Below are positions 24,527 to 35,674 of a stretch of DNA of 64,000 nucleotides, piece by piece; within the stretch, counting starts at the first letter, position 1, and each line of letters starts with the position of its first letter. The DNA lies in contig JARUPY010000473.1 of the NCBI GenBank assembly GCA_029817715.1, positions 4,278,001 to 4,342,000 on the forward strand, given 5' to 3'. The position numbers and the translations under genes were made by a program. The notes beneath the pieces were generated by a model. That model saw nothing but the letters and a program-made list of their open reading frames with translations, did not search any database and was not told the origin of the DNA. The DNA is from Melastoma dodecandrum. Taxonomy: Eukaryota; Streptophyta; Magnoliopsida; Myrtales; Melastomataceae.

Positions 24527-24827
24527 ACCGACATCAAATCACACATGCAACTATGGCGTCAAGTATATGGCCGAGTTTAAGGGAGAATCCAAAGGGAAAA
24601 GGATGGAAATCATACCTTCCTTCTTCTCTCTGACAAAGCTCCTCGAGTTCCTTCCGCCTTCGGATGATTTCACCTTGAGACAAGCTCTTCCATGCACCTT
24701 GCTTCCTTCTCAATTGCTCCACCTTGCTGTCCCCGATTTCATCTCTTCTTTCCCCTTCTTTCTTCCCTTTTTTTTCTCTTTCTCCTTTCCCCTTTCGATC
24801 GAATTTGGTCATTGGTTCCTTTCGTGT

Positions 24828-24960
24828 AACCACGCTAATCCTTTGTGTGGCCACACCGGAACTTTTGTCCATGGACGTTCCTCTCGTGTGGCCACACGGG
24901 ACCTTCTGTCTATGGATGTTCCTCTCATGTAGCCACATGGTCGTGTGGCACACCGGGCGT
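24828..24960. repeat. Cluster of GTGTGGCCACAC palindromes in the chromoviral LTR
   Basis: Four to five copies of (C)GTGTGGCCACAC(G/C)GG, each followed by AAC/ACC-TTCTGT-like or GTTCCTCTC words, spaced about 30-45 bp. The same kind of cluster occurs in the Athila LTRs (12113-12262, 20192-20340) and tail (13698-13780). Confidence 0.75.
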
Positions 24961-25251
24961 CTTTGTCACATTTTTTGGGTTCACCTTAACGCGTGGGGTT
25001 GGACTCCCATTAAAAGTGCATGGTCAAGGCGTATCCTCTCTTGGCTAGATTCACACCATGCCTCCAAGGTGTTTGTTTAACTCCAATTGAGTGCATCCAG
25101 CCAACCACGAAGTTGAGAGAGACGAGAGCTTCTATGAGAATCCACAACCATTTTTCACACTTCCATATGAATATTCATTAATTTAGACACTTGATAACAT
25201 TCACAAGTCATACTTACACACTTTGAATTTACAAAAGATATGGGTCGTTAC

Positions 25252-25779
25252 ACAAATCCCTTTCCTCATTCTATCGAGTCATATCCTTTCGGATATCAAT
25301 ATCCAACGCACACCTTGCAAGCCTCCTCTATGTGTGATATCCTCTGATAAGCTCATGGGTCACCATGATATTGTCTTGAATATGAACAATGACTACTCAA
25401 ATCGAATAAGCCTGAGAAGCACCTTCTCGACTCGCATCGCCAATATACAAGTAATGCACGTATACACACCTATTTAATATATCCAGCTCATGGATGTGAT
25501 TATTTTATTTTAATTCAACGGTAATTGATATTACACTTTTTACAATAAAAAATTCTTTTATTTTTATTTCACTTTTAATATTCTACCGATATTAATATCC
25601 TAATAAACATATACCCCAAACCATGAACCGTAAAACTTATATGTTTGTTGACACATGAATTCAAGCCCCTTTTTTGTGTTTGAATCTCAATACAGAGAAT
25701 GCCAAGAGATGCACGAATATCTTCTTGAGCCAAGACTCAAAAGATTATCAAGAAAGAGTAACTCGAGAGAGTAGTTGAG
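25252..25779. other. AT-rich spacer, nothing recognised
   Basis: After the putative polypurine tract the sequence has no identifiable coding or repeat family. It may be residual internal sequence of the chromovirus whose LTR ends at 25251. Confidence 0.3.
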
Positions 25780-26350
25780 TCTATGGCTGATCTCGAGATC
25801 GGAACCCTTGCATTCTATTTCTCGACTTTGGACAGGCCATAATACATCCAAGACGACTTCAAATCAAAAAGTACAAACCATAAAAGTTGTAGCTCGATAC
25901 GAAAGAGAACTAACCCAACTTGTATCGAGTTAATCCGACTTATTTAGCAAAATGATCAAAATACCGAATGAGTGTTCTGATCTCGAGATCATAACAGTAG
26001 CGACTTTAATAGGCCAAAACTCATCTAAGACGACCATGAATAAAAAACCTCAAAACATCAAACTTGTAGAGAAGTCAGAAAGGAAACTATCTCAGGTGAT
26101 CTGAGTTAATCCGATCTCTGTAGCCAAAGTTATGATGAAAATACTGGAAGAGTGTTGTTGTTCTCGAGACCAGAACTCGAGAACAGAGGAGTTCTGAATT
26201 TGACCTGTTAAAAATCGACATAGATTATCTCGAATGAGAAAACTCAAAACATGAAAATTGTAAAAGAGCCAGACAGGAACTATCCCAACTAATCTCGAGC
26301 AAATTGAGGCTTTGTGGCCAATGTTATGCTCAGTCGACTGAAACGACATT
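25780..26350. repeat. Degenerate tandem repeat, about 185-bp period, three units
   Basis: Three units start with a CTCGAGATC/CTCGAGACC word near 25792, 25981 and 26162. Each then has a version of AGGCCAAAACTCATCTAAGA, a CAAA(A)CATxAAAxTTGTAGA block, AGAAAGGAAACTATC, and GTGATCTGAGTTAATCCGA followed by CAAAGTTATG. Similarity is patchy, so the array is old. No function is evident. Confidence 0.7.
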
Positions 26351-27833
26351 TCATCTCGAGTACGAAAATAATGTGTTCTGTATTTTAACTATATCTCGTT
26401 TTACACACGCTCGATTCAGATGTACAACCTATCCACATGACTGAAAGAGAATAAAGAAAATGATGAATCTGACGTCGCTCAAGTCCGTCCGGGGACGGAA
26501 GCGTACTGCCCCCAGGAGTGGACTGCCAACGCCCCGCTTCATCCTCCCGGCCTTCGGTCGTCCTGAGCTCGTGGGTAAGCATATATTCATGTATATTCAC
26601 ACCCAAGAAAATAGAGGCATCTTGAATCCACAATCTATAACAATTAACATCCTTTGACCACATCTTTTGATAGTTTTCTTGTGTTCCTCACTATCTGGGG
26701 TAGTTACCTACGATGTCTGATAAATTTATTATAAATAGGTATTATTCCGTTCATTGAATGGCACAATCAATCACTAAGTCCAAACTGGCCGATTGATCTA
26801 CAACTTTTGCTCTCTTTTCCCGTGTCTTGAAGCTGTCCAGAAAAGCGTCCTGAACTATGTCCTAAAATCGCCCTTCGCCATCTTCCACGCTAGTGGAGGC
26901 CGTATTTGCTCCATTAATGGAGGCTACACAATTAACCACACACAAAACCCATAATTTGTCTAAGCTAGTCTACAGCTTTTGCTCTCCCCACAGCGTCCTA
27001 AACAGTGCCCCAAAATCACCATCACTTCACTACATCCGACCACCGATACACCAAGGTAGATTCTATTAAAGGGATCTATCGTAGCCGCCGATCGTCGTGA
27101 AGCACCTCGCAGTCGATCTCAAGTCCTTTCGATTGTTTTTCCCATTTGCATCATGTTTGTAAGTGTTGTAAAGGCCCAAATTCTATAATTCGACGTTTTT
27201 TAATTATTTACTTTACGGTGACTACAGTTCTTCTATAAAATTCGATACGTGTTGCGGAATACAATTCCACGCCAACAGTGTTAAACCTACGCCCTAAACC
27301 CTTAGAGATTAAAAAGTAAAAGCCACGAACACTAAATCTTAAATGATAAATAATAAATTGTATATCCTAAACCATAAACTATAAACCATACACGTTAAAC
27401 CGCGAAACCCTAAATCACAAAGTCTAAATACTAAATTATAAAAATATTAGGTGTTTTAAAAAGTTGGTGGTTGGTTGGGGGCTCATTTAAAAGAAAACTC
27501 TCCCTCAAAAAGCTCTCACATCTCTCCCTTGAGCCTTCGGGCTCCGCCGACGCCGATTCGGCTGCCGGCCGGCTGCTTCCTCGCACACCAAACGAGCCCT
27601 CGTTCCCATCCCCACACACTGAACTCAGCGTCGGCAAGCCACTACTCCCTGCACACCCAACGAATCCTCGTTCCCACCCCCACCCGTCGAAGCTTGTCAT
27701 CCACCCTACCCACAATCCTAGCTTCCCATTCCAAAACGCCCACCTAGGGACCCCTCATCCCTCTTTCCCACCCTAACCTCCTAGGATACCATCGTCTTCC
27801 CCCACCCCACCCACCCACCTCCCCCTCCCTACC
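26351..27833. other. Intergenic mosaic without a recognised gene
   Basis: Contains a short GC-rich island (26465-26575) in AT-rich surroundings; a stretch rich in AAACCCTAAA-like words (27275-27440), resembling degenerate plant telomeric repeat; and a C-rich region (27480-27833) with an imperfect duplication of ACACC(C)AACGA(A/G)(T/C)CCTCGTTCCCA (27588 and 27651). ORFs here have no family resemblance. Confidence 0.4.
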
Positions 27834-30122
27834 TGAAACGTCCTACAAAATTTTTCCAAATTAATCAAAATAGTCATCCGTCATTTGATGGTTAAACTGC
27901 GGAAGAGACAATTTATACCTCCACCGTGGCAACCTCTACAGTTTTATCTCGCCATTCTGTGCCATGTGTTTTCCCTTTCATCTTCCCTCTGCAACACTAA
28001 AAATAATTCACCAATTGGGGTCAGCGATAAATAGCCGAGTACGCCTCACCCTATGCACATACGAAACATGAGACCCCTAACCTTTCCTAACGTGTAATCT
28101 TTATAAAAGGTTTCTTTATACAGCCTACGGATTGTACAATAAGCAATACCATTCAACATATAAGCAGAAATCGGAAACAAATCCAATAACGCTCACAACT
28201 CTCAAACGACTCACTCATTCTCTCGTTTCTCGTATATCAACACTTCGTTCGGTGCTAGGACCCTCACAGTACGTCCCACCCTCTCCTCCGGGAGTGCCCG
28301 GGTAATGGCAGCAGGCACGATCACGAGTGGATGTCGCCTCCCCGTTCTCCTCCGACACACGGTCGGGGATCACATTTCCGTCGCCCAACAGTAACGAAAC
28401 CAGCCTCATACTCGACCAGGACCTCATCACGGCAGAAGATTGAATTATAACCCAAGGTAGCGGCTATCCAACATAGCCTCCACTACCGCAGCATGATACA
28501 AAATCTCTCCGATAACAAGGCACAGAACAGAACAGTCAACTCCCCCACCGTCCAAGCGGTTCCGTTGTAGAATCGAGAGTATTCCTGCTACCCCGGGGGC
28601 GGAGTTGTCGGTTCTGTCTCGATTGATTCATGCTTCCCTCTACTGACACTCATTCTCTTTTCTTTACCGCAGCAATTTAATTGAGGCAGAAGGGACGGTC
28701 AGTCTGTAAAGGTGCAACCAATAAAGAATGCTCCAAAAACAAAGACAGGGGCAACAACTTGGTGGAGCAATTCACCCACCTACACGACAATTCTCAAAGC
28801 ATAGCAAGGTGCTGTCGCACACAATATTAGCTACCGAGTCCACCAAGCATAACGAAGGCCCGAACGCCCGCAATTCGCAGGACGTTGTCCCCATCGATTC
28901 ATCAGACCAAGGCTGAATCAATACATTCCATGAGTAGCTCACGGCCGCAACAAGAAGGCGACAAGCTCTCGGCACCCCAACTACGACACAGGGGAGCGAG
29001 GAGAATACAGGGCTCACACCAATTCAACGAAGGCGTGCGAGGATGAAACGGAGAAGGGTAAAGGTACCTCTCGGCCTCCTCCAACCGCACCCATGGACAG
29101 TTTCGGGGGTACCCACTAAAGCTGGACGACTTCATACTCGACGAGCCACACGGTGAGCTAAAAAGGGAAGACGCACTTTCCACAACCCATCGACTCAGAC
29201 ACAAGTAAACCTACCTACCCGACCTACCCACCTCCCCATCGCCCTACCCACAGGATCCGCAAACCGGGACAACAAGCAAGCAAGAAGAAGACAGACGAGG
29301 TGTGGGGGTGAGAACGTACATATTCGAAGCCTCCAACTACACGGTCCTCTCCCAACCTTCGTTTGCTCCCTGCAAGAGTGGGTCGACCGTCAAACACTCG
29401 GCGAGCGCACCTCCAGGACCCTGATCTTTACTTTCGGTGAAAAGGGAGGACCGAATGTCAGGTTCGCCCCGTGTTTCTAATGGGTTCCTCATATCCTATC
29501 CTCTTTTCTGATAAGTAATCGACGGAGGGGATAGGAGTGTAATCCTTCCCCAAACCCATCGAACGCTTGGGGTGTGGATGAGAAATTCCCCTTTTTGCTC
29601 ACTGACCCACGTTCTGTGTATTTTTTTATTTTTTTATTATTCCTCTTACCAACAGGGGACAGGGGCATGGATCTCTTTAATTTAATATGTTGTGATTTCA
29701 CCAATAATCCTAATACCATTAGGTGCCTCCGATCAAAATTTATCGGTCAGGATCCTCTCCGTTAATACAAGTATTATCGCTATCCGAATCCGTTGTTCTA
29801 TATATACATTCTTACGCTCGTGACTTTGTCCACATAACTAATCATTAATTAAACTTAATACGGTCAAAATCCGCGACGTTAAACGAATCTTATCGCTACC
29901 TAAATTCGATTCCGTTTAGGTCCAGGCGTCCCCTTTCCCGTGTGACGTAATCACACGAAATCGAATTTAAAGTTTCGATAATATTTGATATTAACATCAT
30001 TGGCGACGAAAGAATTAAACTCCCGCGCCACGTCTGATTTTGACTCGGTCAAACGTCCTAATACCGGTCAACATACTGGTCCAAATAACATATTTCCATT
30101 GACGAAATTCTGGGTCGTTACA
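27834..30122 (-). repeat. Chromoviral 3' LTR, full length (2289 bp)
   Basis: The part 27834-29320 aligns closely with 35675-37162; the outer part 29321-30122 has no partner in the window. The start TGTAACGACCCAGAATTTCG on the minus strand directly follows the polypurine tract. It contains CTACCCACC-type short repeats near 29210-29245. Confidence 0.85.
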
Positions 30123-30137
30123 ATCTACCCCCCTTAA
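30123..30137 (-). other. Polypurine tract of the chromovirus
   Basis: Minus strand TTAAGGGGGGTAGAT immediately before the LTR start TGTAACG. Confidence 0.8.
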
Positions 30138-30177
30138 TTTAAATTTCGTCCCCGAAATTTCATTGTACATATTACTC

Positions 30178-33100
30178 TCACTCAAATAAGTACGGATACA
30201 TCTCTTTCATCTTGCATTCTGTTTCCCAAGTGAACTCCCCAATATTCCCATGTTACCAACGTACTCGCACCATAGGAACCACTCGATGCGGAGCTGTTTC
30301 TCCATCCTATCAACTATCTCCACAGGCTCCGTAGTAACCTGTAAGTTCGGAGCCACCTCAATCTGCTCATCATGCAGCACATGTCGAGGATCTGGGAGAC
30401 GTTATGAATATCTGCCAATCTGGGGGGTAAGGCTAACCTGTAGGCCACATTCCCGATCCTCTCCAAGATCTCATAAGGCCCTATATATCTCGGGCTTAAT
30501 TTGCCTTTAAGCCCAAATCTGAGATTCATTTTAGTAGGAGATACTTTCAGAAAGACGTAATCTCCTACCTCGAACTCAAGAGGCCTGCGCCGCCTGTCTG
30601 CATAACTCTTTTGTCTACTCTGAGCGGCGCGAAGACGATCCTGTATAAGCCTAATAATCTCAGTAGTCTCACGGACAATCTCAGGTCCTAACTCAGACTG
30701 CTCTCCACTATCGTTCCAACATAGAGGAGTTCTACACGGGCGACCATACAGAGCTTCAAAGGGAGCCATCTGAATGCTCTGTTGGTAACTGTTGTTGTAC
30801 GAGAACTCCACCAATGGTAGCTGATATACCCACGAGCCTTCCAGATCTAAAGCACAAGCTCTCAACATATCCTCAAGTATCTAGATGATGCGCTCGGTCT
30901 GACCATCTGTCTGAGGGTGGAAGGCAGTGCTCATATTCAATCTCGTGCCCAATGACCGCTGTATATTGCTCCAGAACCGAGAAGTAAACCTCGCATCCCT
31001 GTCAGAAACTATAACACTAGGAACACCGTGAAGGCGAATGACTTCCTTCACATACAACTTGGCCAATTTGACAACCGAGTATTTCACACTAATGGGGATG
31101 AAGTAAGCAGATTTAGTCAATCTATCCACTATCACCCAAACAGAATCAAAACCCTGTGCTGCCTTGGGCAGGTTAGTCACAAAATCCATGGCGATCTCAT
31201 CCCATTTCCATTCGGGAATTGGCAACGGCTGAAGTTCTCCACCCGGTCTGCGATGCTCAATCTTGACCCGCTGACAGGTCAAGCAGCGGCTCACGTACTG
31301 AGCCACATCTCTTTTCATACCTGGCCACCAGTATTGTTTCCTTAGATTCTGGTACATTTTGGTGACCCCGGGGTTGATACTATACGCACTCAAATGAGCC
31401 TCATCCATGATCAACTTCCGTAGATCCTCTTGAGCAGGTATGCAGATGCGCCCCAGATACCGCAATAAATCATCATCATACACACTAAACTTGGTATCTG
31501 CCTGATCTTGCAACTTGGATCGCTCCTCCATCAGGTATGGATCTTGGAGTTGGGCCGCGCGAATCAAATCCATCAACTGAGACCCAATGATCATGGTAGC
31601 GAGTAGAGGACCACTGCCATTGAATCCAACCCTAACACCGATCTCATTTACCTGCTCGCGTAGTCGCCATTCCTCTACCTCAATACTGGCTAGGGAGGCA
31701 GTCTTTCTGCTCAATGCATCGGCAACCACGTTTGCTCTGCCTGGATGGTAAGAGATCGTGCAGTCGTAATCTTTGATCAGTTCCATCCACCGCCTTTGCC
31801 TCATGTTCAGCTCATCATGAGAGAACAGATACTTTAAGCTCTTATGGTCGGTGAATATCTCGAAAGTCTCGCCATACAGATAATGGCGCCAGATTTTTAA
31901 TGCGAAGACTACTGCAGCAAGCTCCAAGTCGTGGGTAGGGTAGTTCTGTTCGTGAACTTTAAGCTGTCTGGAAGCATAAGCTACTACCCTGCCGTGCTGC
32001 ATCAGCACAGCCCCCAATCCGAAATAAGAAGCATCACAGTAGACTGCGAATCCTCCGCTGCCACTGGGCAATACCAATACTGGTGCAGAAGTCAATCTGT
32101 TCCTTAACTCGAGGAAGCTCTCCTCACAACCATGAGTCCACTCGAACGCCGTACCCTTTTTTAGTAGCTGGGTCAGAGGTCTAGCGATCTGAGAGAATCC
32201 CTCTATAAAGCGCCTGTAAAATCCAGCTAAGCCTAGGAAACTCCGCATCTCTGTAACAGTAGTAGGTCTGGGCCAATTAAGAGCTGCTTCGACTTTGGAT
32301 GGATCCACTGCAATACCCTCTGCGGATACAATATGGCCCAAGAAGCTCACGCTGCTCATCCAGAACTCGCACTTACTTAGCTTGGCATACAACTGATTCT
32401 GTCATAGCACTTGTAAAACCAATCTCAGATGATCCCGTGTTCCTCCATATTTTTAGAATATACCAGAATATCATCTATGAACACCACAACAAACTGGTCA
32501 AGGTAGGGTCTGAAAATGCGGTTCATCAACTCCATGAAAGCTGTTGGAGCGTTAGTAAGTCCAAAAGACATCACAAGAAATTCGTAGTGTCCATATCTGG
32601 TGCGAAAGGCTGTTTTCATAACATCAGAATCCCGCACCCTGATCTGATGATACCCTGATCTTAAATCGATTTTAGAGTAAACCACGGATCCCTGAAGCTG
32701 ATAAAAAAGATCATCAATTCGCGGCAAAGGATACCGGTTCTTGATGGTGGCTTTATTCAACATACGATAGTCAATACACATTCTCATCGCACCGTCTTTA
32801 TTTTTCACAAACAACACAGGTGCACCCCACGGAGACACATTGGGGCGTATAAAGCCCTTATCTAATAACTCCTGAAGTTGTACCTTCAACTCTCTTAACT
32901 CGGCGAACCCCATACGATACGGGGCTCGGGAAATAGGTTCCGTACCTGGAACAACATCAATCACAAAATCTACTTCTCTTGATGGTGGTAATCCAGGAAG
33001 TTCCTCCGGGAATACGTCCTCGTAATCCCGTACTACGGGGATGTCCTGCAAACTCGGAAGTTCCTCCTTCAGATTCAGCACCACTGCCAGAAAAGCTTCG

Positions 33101-34569
33101 CCACCATCACGCAAAATCCGCTGGGCCTCCATCGCCACTATCAAGGGAATCCCGTCACACTGGTACTCCTGTCCGGAGTATGCACAGACTGGCTGACCTG
33201 GAACTTTGAATAAAATCTTTCGTCTGACGCAATCCACCATGGCGTGGCACGTCATCAACCAGTCCATTCCCAGTATGACATCAAACTCCCTGATCTGAAA
33301 GACAACCAAATCAATACGTGACTGGAGAAAGTTCGCCGTTATCTCGCAATTCCTGCATACTGATCGCATCGGCATGCTCTCCCCATTGGGCATCCATACC
33401 CGTAGAGGGCTACCTCCCAAATCCATAACGAAGCCGTATCTATTCACGAAACTCTGAGAAATGAAGGAATGGGTGGCGCCCGTATCAAAAAGTGCCGTGG
33501 CGTCCCACCCGTTGACAAGAATCATACCTGACATAGCGTTGCTGGAGGGACCCGCTCGTCCTCGGCCTACAGCGCTGACACGGCCATATCCTGCCGGTTG
33601 GTTAATCGAGCCCTTGGATGCGCTTCTGCCAGACATGGAACGAGACCTGGTAGATGAGGGACCAGCACCACCAATATGGCTCCTAGTCAGCTGTGGACAG
33701 TGGTTCCGAATGTGGCCTCGCTCACCACACTGGAAACAAGTGACTCCAATAGTTGGGCATGCCAATCCTCCATGGGATCGTCCGCAGCGAGAACAGGTAG
33801 GTGAATGGGCTGGGCGAGCACCCCGGTCGTAGCCATTAGGCTTGGATATCCCACTAGAATCGGGCCTCCTGCTTCCCCCAAAGAAACGGCTCACTCCCCT
33901 AAAGAGTCCTACAGATTTCCTTGATGATCCAGCCTCCTCTTTCCCTTTACATGCTTTCAGCGCTTCTTTATCCTTCAGCGCTCTCTCTATGGCCTGAGCT
34001 CGATGGTAGAGCTCCTCAAAGGTTTGTGACGAAAGCGGCACCAGTTTGGAACGGATCCTTGGATGCAGGCCCATCAGATACCTATGAGCCATCTGTTCCG
34101 GCGTAGCTACCTGGCCTGGAGCATACCTAGCGAGCTCGGTGAACTTGCGCTCGTGTTCGTCAACTGTCATGTCCCCTTGCTCGAGCAACTCGAACTCTCT
34201 GATCTTATCAAGTCTCATGGTGGCCGGGAAATACTTATCCAGGAAGGCTTGGCGGAACTGTTCCCACACTGTGCCCTGGTAGTGTGCACGAACAGCCACC
34301 ATGGAAGAGGTCCACCACAAATCAGCACCCTCTTGCAAATAATACTCGACCACCGCCAGTTTCTCAGCATCAGTATACTCCAAATACTTGAAGATCTTGT
34401 TCCAGCTCTGGAGGAAAGACTGGGCCTTTTCAGGCCCTTCGTTACCCTCAAACGTAGGTGGGTTCATTTTCCCAACCTCCCTAATGATCTTCAGCCGGCG
34501 GCGGTTAGTTGGTGCCGCCCCAGCTGCACCAGAACTCCCAGCAGCGTTGCTCCCAGCATCGTCGGCCAT
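30178..34569 (-). pseudogene. Chromoviral gag-pol with chromodomain, broken
   Basis: A single frame starts at 34569 (MADDAGSN). Gag: [30 protein letters not shown] and [15 protein letters not shown]; zinc knuckle [14 protein letters not shown] near 33725; protease [13 protein letters not shown] near 33490; RT with [33 protein letters not shown] and FIDDILVYS (near 32470); RNase H with [13 protein letters not shown] and [11 protein letters not shown]; integrase with [35 protein letters not shown] and [11 protein letters not shown]; a GPY/F-type segment KLSPRYIGPYEIL; and a C-terminal chromodomain in shifted frames (PVEIVDRMEKQLR, then GEFTWETECKMKEMYPYLFE). Breaks: a frameshift near 32435 and a stop near 32400 after RT, a CAG-to-TAG type stop at 30879-30881 in integrase, and indels near 30250-30400 in the chromodomain. 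In live relatives the chromodomain steers integration to heterochromatin. Confidence 0.9.
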
Positions 34570-34870
34570 CTGAATATTCACAGAGAAGATTGAGTAGAAC
34601 GTTGGGAAGTAGGAAAAGTTCAACTGAAGGGTTTAGTACTCAAGATTGGCGTGGTTCAAACTGAAGAATCCACTACCTTCTTTATACTATCAAGATTCAA
34701 GGTCCATTAATTCACGATTTATTAAAAACTGACACTCGTACATGCAGGGTTACTATTCGCCTGCAACTTGTCGATCACATGGTAACAGTACCAGAATGAC
34801 CATTCACATACTCTGACAAGATTCTCACTCACACACGACGATTACACTCAGTTCACACACCAGTCTGAGT

Positions 34871-35329
34871 TCAATTCTGGGGACCACGCGCGTAGTCTGT
34901 TACTGCAACCTCAAGCTCCCTACGGGCAGCCTCAAAGAGTCCTAGATGGAAGTCCTCTACACGTCGGTCCAGTCCGGGGATACTATTCACAAGGTCCCGA
35001 AATTGTCGGCATTTCGCAAGACGGTAGATGGGAACGTCCTCATCCTCAATCGCTGCAAGGTCTGCTATCAGACGCCTCAACTGTGAGAGGATAAGCTCTG
35101 GTAGGTGTGATCCATGGTATACGCCGGTCAAGAATCCTGTGAGAAGGTTCAAGCACTCCGTAACGGTGACAAAGGGCGGTTGGAACTCATCACCTAGGGC
35201 CAAGTTCGGAGCGTTTCCGGCTTCTGGAATCTCTGGAGCTTCACCCTCTGGATCACCACTGGGGCCTGTCTTGCCTTTGAGTAGTTCAGGCATGCGTCCT
35301 GGGTATCGACCTTCGCCGCGATTTGCCAT
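34871..35329 (-). CDS. Extra ORF between primer binding site and gag of the chromovirus, 152 aa
   Basis: A sense-strand ORF lies in the leader, 330 bp after the primer binding site and 300 bp before gag. It opens with MANRGEGRYPGRMPELLKGK (an in-frame upstream ATG at 35500 would make 209 aa, but that extension looks like leader sequence). The middle is acidic and Pro/Gly-rich; the C-terminal half looks helical (LTGFLTGVYHGSHLP, QLRRLIADLAAIEDEDVPIY, AARRELEVAVTDYA). I do not recognise the family. It is uninterrupted although gag-pol is broken. Standard Tekay/Del elements code for gag-pol only, so this could be an accessory protein, a captured host fragment or chance. Confidence 0.5.
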   Translation of the reverse strand: MANRGEGRYPGRMPELLKGKTGPSGDPEGEAPEIPEAGNAPNLALGDEFQPPFVTVTECLNLLTGFLTGVYHGSHLPELILSQLRRLIADLAAIEDEDVPIYRLAKCRQFRDLVNSIPGLDRRVEDFHLGLFEAARRELEVAVTDYARGPQN

Positions 35330-35660
35330 ACAACTGGGTTCACTAGGGGTATTACTTGTGATTTTTCTGGCTAGGGTGTGATTTTTCACTGACTGCTCCT
35401 CAGTCGTATTTATAGTAAGTATTCGTTTGTCATCAAGCCATCCGTGTAGTCTTTTCAATTCATGGATACGCCTACTGTACCCTGTCAAGTCTATTCTCAC
35501 TCAGAAAGATTCCCCTGACAAAGGTGAGTGCGTCTGTGTCTATCTTTTATTTTACTTTGCCAGACTCTGTCAAGTCTTATCATTCACGGGTAAGTTTACT
35601 ATTCTTTTTCATTTAAACTAAAAGCGCATACTAATCCACCTTATTACTCCAACTAACTGC

Positions 35661-35672
35661 GCTCTGATACCA
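35661..35672 (-). other. Primer binding site, initiator tRNA-Met
   Basis: Minus strand TGGTATCAGAGC, the usual site for plant tRNA-iMet priming, two bases from the LTR end at 35675. Confidence 0.9.
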
Positions 35673-35674
35673 AC

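Larger units (their letters stand above)
20595..25251 (-). mobile_element. Chromoviral (Tekay/Del-type) LTR remnant, split by a hAT element
   Basis: The plus-strand end GGGTCGTTACA at 25241-25251 reads TGTAACGACCC on the minus strand, the LTR start used by plant Tekay/Del chromoviruses and by the element at 27834-37162. A purine-rich minus-strand tract (AATGAGGAAAGGGA) just outside it, 25252-25272, fits a polypurine tract. The LTR body would be 24535-25251 plus 20595-21140 after removing the hAT insertion. It also holds GTGTGGCCACAC palindromes at 24840-24960. The other end abuts the Athila 5' LTR, so its true boundary is unknown and no internal region is present. Confidence 0.5.

Noticed and set aside
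27471..27776. 101-codon Pro/Ser-rich ORF
   Set aside because: Low-complexity C-rich repeat with frames open on both strands; no family resemblance.
27834..29320. 29320 and 37162 first taken as the outer LTR ends (GTACA)
   Set aside because: No polypurine tract lies beside 29320, whereas a clear tract and the TGTAACGACCC LTR start lie at 30122. The shared end is therefore a truncation point of the 5' LTR.
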